From Pelolinea sp. (GTDB taxonomy: Bacteria; Chloroflexota; Anaerolineae; Anaerolineales; Anaerolineaceae): a stretch of DNA of 50,972 bases. How positions within the stretch are numbered: the stretch's first letter is position 1; each line of letters starts with the position of its first letter. Of the stretch, positions 49,734-50,972 are shown in pieces. The notes beneath the pieces were generated by a model, which saw only the letters and a program-made list of their open reading frames with translations, made no database searches and was not told where the DNA came from. Location of the stretch: the NCBI GenBank assembly GCA_012797975.1, contig JAAZOD010000019.1, forward strand, positions 1 through 50,972, given 5' to 3'. Position numbers and translations under genes: made by a program.

Positions 49734-50972
49734 ATGACGACAAAATACCCGCATCTTTTTTCACCAATAAAGGTGAACAACCTGATGTTAAAGAATCGTA
49801 TCATCGCTGCACCGATGGGAATTATTCCCAGTCATAAGATTATTTCCAGCACGAATTATGGAAATATGAGTGTGTTTGATAAAGCATTGGGGGGTACGGC
49901 GCTTGTCCATATCGGCGGAGGAATTGGAGACAAAGAGAACAGCATTTTTGCAAAATACAATCGCGATGTCACCCGCGAGCAGATCTCTGTTGCAAAACAG
50001 GCCGGTGCGCGTTGTGCCTTGGAACTTGGTTTATTCAGCCCGCTCAACAACGATGGGACGGTTTTTGGTCCGATCGATGGTGTTCGCTTCGATGGCTGGA
50101 AGATGAAAAAGATGAATGAAGCGGATATGAATGCCATTATTGAATTTTGTGGAATTGGCGCCTGCCAGGCACGCGATTTCGGGTTTGATCTGGTCACATT
50201 CCATTTTGCGCATGACAGTTTATGCAGTCAATTTCTATCGCCTTATTTCAATACACGCACCGACAAGTATGGTGGTTCGTTGGAAAACCGTGTTCGTTTT
50301 CCATTGGAAGCGATAAGACGCATCCGCGAGGCCGTGGGTCCTGATTATCCCATCCAGATGAGGGTCAGCCGCCATCTCATTGTTCCCGAATCATTTGAAT
50401 CGGAAGATATGCTTTATTTTGTTCAACAGGCAGCCCCTTATGTCGATATGGTCAACGTTTCCTGTGGCATGGACTGTTATTACGAAGCAAATCCCCATTC
50501 AGCAACCAGTGTCTTTGAACCGCATCTATACAACGTAGAGTTTGCTTCCAAGATCAAAGAAAGTTGTGATGTGCTGGTTTCGGTGGTGGGTGCAATGATG
50601 ACGCCGGAAGAAATGGAAGGAGCCATTGCATCAGGGAAAACCGATGTTGTCATGGTAGGGAGACAATTGGTTGCAGATCCTTTCTTCCCCAAGAAAGCAC
50701 AGGAAGGGCGGGAAGAGGATATTGTTCCCTGTTTACGTTGCTTGTATTGTTACCACATCGCGTCGGAGCACGCCAATGTGGTATGTTCTGTGAATCCGCG
50801 ATTTCGACGTGAGAACCGCGTACCTCTCAAGCTAGAGCGGGCGGAGAAGGTGAAGAAGGTAGTGGTGATCGGCGGAGGGCCAGGGGGGATGAAGGCAGCC
50901 CTGACGGCAGCCGAGCGCGGGCATCAGGTGATCTTACTGGAGCGGTCGGAGAGGTTGGGAGGTCAGATCAAC
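49734..50972 (+). CDS. Old-Yellow-Enzyme-type NADH:flavin oxidoreductase, 3' end outside window
   Basis: 413 codons to the window edge with no stop. GGAG lies 7 nt before the ATG at 49734. The N-terminal TIM barrel begins LFSPIKVNNLMLKNRIIAAPMG and continues with YFNTRTDKYGGSLENRVRFPLEAIRRIRE (FMN/substrate region) and VVMVGRQLVADP. The Fe-S site is CLRCLYC with a fourth Cys in VVCSVNP; the spacing is CxxCxxC rather than the usual CxxCxxxC. A second nucleotide-binding fold starts VVVIGGGPGGMKAALTAAERG. This is the 2,4-dienoyl-CoA-reductase/BaiCD-like branch (FMN, [4Fe-4S], FAD, NAD(P)H). Substrates are enals, enones or dienoyl compounds. Its place behind PTS genes is unusual. Confidence 0.9.
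   Translation, partial: MTTKYPHLFSPIKVNNLMLKNRIIAAPMGIIPSHKIISSTNYGNMSVFDKALGGTALVHIGGGIGDKENSIFAKYNRDVTREQISVAKQAGARCALELGLFSPLNNDGTVFGPIDGVRFDGWKMKKMNEADMNAIIEFCGIGACQARDFGFDLVTFHFAHDSLCSQFLSPYFNTRTDKYGGSLENRVRFPLEAIRRIREAVGPDYPIQMRVSRHLIVPESFESEDMLYFVQQAAPYVDMVNVSCGMDCYYEANPHSATSVFEPHLYNVEFASKIKESCDVLVSVVGAMMTPEEMEGAIASGKTDVVMVGRQLVADPFFPKKAQEGREEDIVPCLRCLYCYHIASEHANVVCSVNPRFRRENRVPLKLERAEKVKKVVVIGGGPGGMKAALTAAERGHQVILLERSERLGGQIN

Noticed and set aside
1-50972. CRISPR arrays, tRNA/rRNA genes, insertion sequences, integrases
   Set aside because: No regularly spaced repeats, no tRNA-like cloverleaf and no transposase or integrase motif was noticed while reading; a covariance-model scan would be needed to exclude small RNAs.

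Overview
The window is a mid-GC bacterial chromosome segment with about 48 protein-coding genes packed on both strands. No rRNA, tRNA, CRISPR array or transposase was seen. The gene mix suggests an anaerobic, carbohydrate-fermenting Chloroflexota of the Anaerolineae type: many predicted lipoproteins with Thr/Pro/Ser-rich linkers, GH57/GH13 starch enzymes with a MalEFG-type transporter, a GlpA-like/FAD-oxidoreductase/DUF1667 glycerol module, and DUF1684, DUF2785, slipin/NfeD and zinc-ribbon families. The taxonomic call is inference from gene content; there is no marker gene here.

Layout. 1-3.7 kb: a radical SAM/SPASM protein, a 25-residue membrane peptide gene, a small membrane protein, a TetR regulator and an orphan lactose-type PTS EIIA. 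3.9-11.6 kb: an alpha-glucan module, with an intracellular GH13 enzyme, a secreted GH57 lipoprotein and an ABC sugar transporter (binding protein plus two permeases). 12-17.9 kb: glycerol catabolism, with a SorC-type regulator divergent from glpK and, behind the regulator, a GlpA-like dehydrogenase, a second FAD oxidoreductase and a DUF1667 protein. 18-24 kb: a lipoprotein, DUF1684, a family of zinc-ribbon/helical proteins (two intact, one broken) flanking a slipin-NfeD pair, and two tandem esterases. 25-37.6 kb: cell-envelope genes, including paired Cys-rich-tail lipoproteins, DUF2785, a Na/Pi cotransporter-like protein, a WD40 lipoprotein, two triple-zinc-ribbon membrane proteins, an SGNH-like lipoprotein, a lectin-like lipoprotein and a GGDEF protein. 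37.7-44.6 kb: GlsB, an ArsR-thioredoxin-permease metal cassette, a GGDEF-EAL protein, deoD and a nitrilase-family hydrolase. 44.7-51 kb: a 57-residue membrane protein and a PRD/EIIA regulator divergent from a lactose/cellobiose-type PTS operon (IIA-IIB-IIC). That operon continues into two unrecognised small genes and an Old-Yellow-Enzyme-type flavoprotein cut by the window end.

The likeliest new biology is in the last operon: sugar phosphotransfer genes run into a flavin/Fe-S ene-reductase and two small unknown proteins, behind a promoter with two perfect 15-bp palindromes. Other regulatory signals read directly are paired direct repeats over both divergent glp promoters, a twin ArsR operator serving two units of the metal cassette, and a 17-bp palindrome near the TetR gene. 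Several very short membrane-protein genes with good ribosome binding sites were found.
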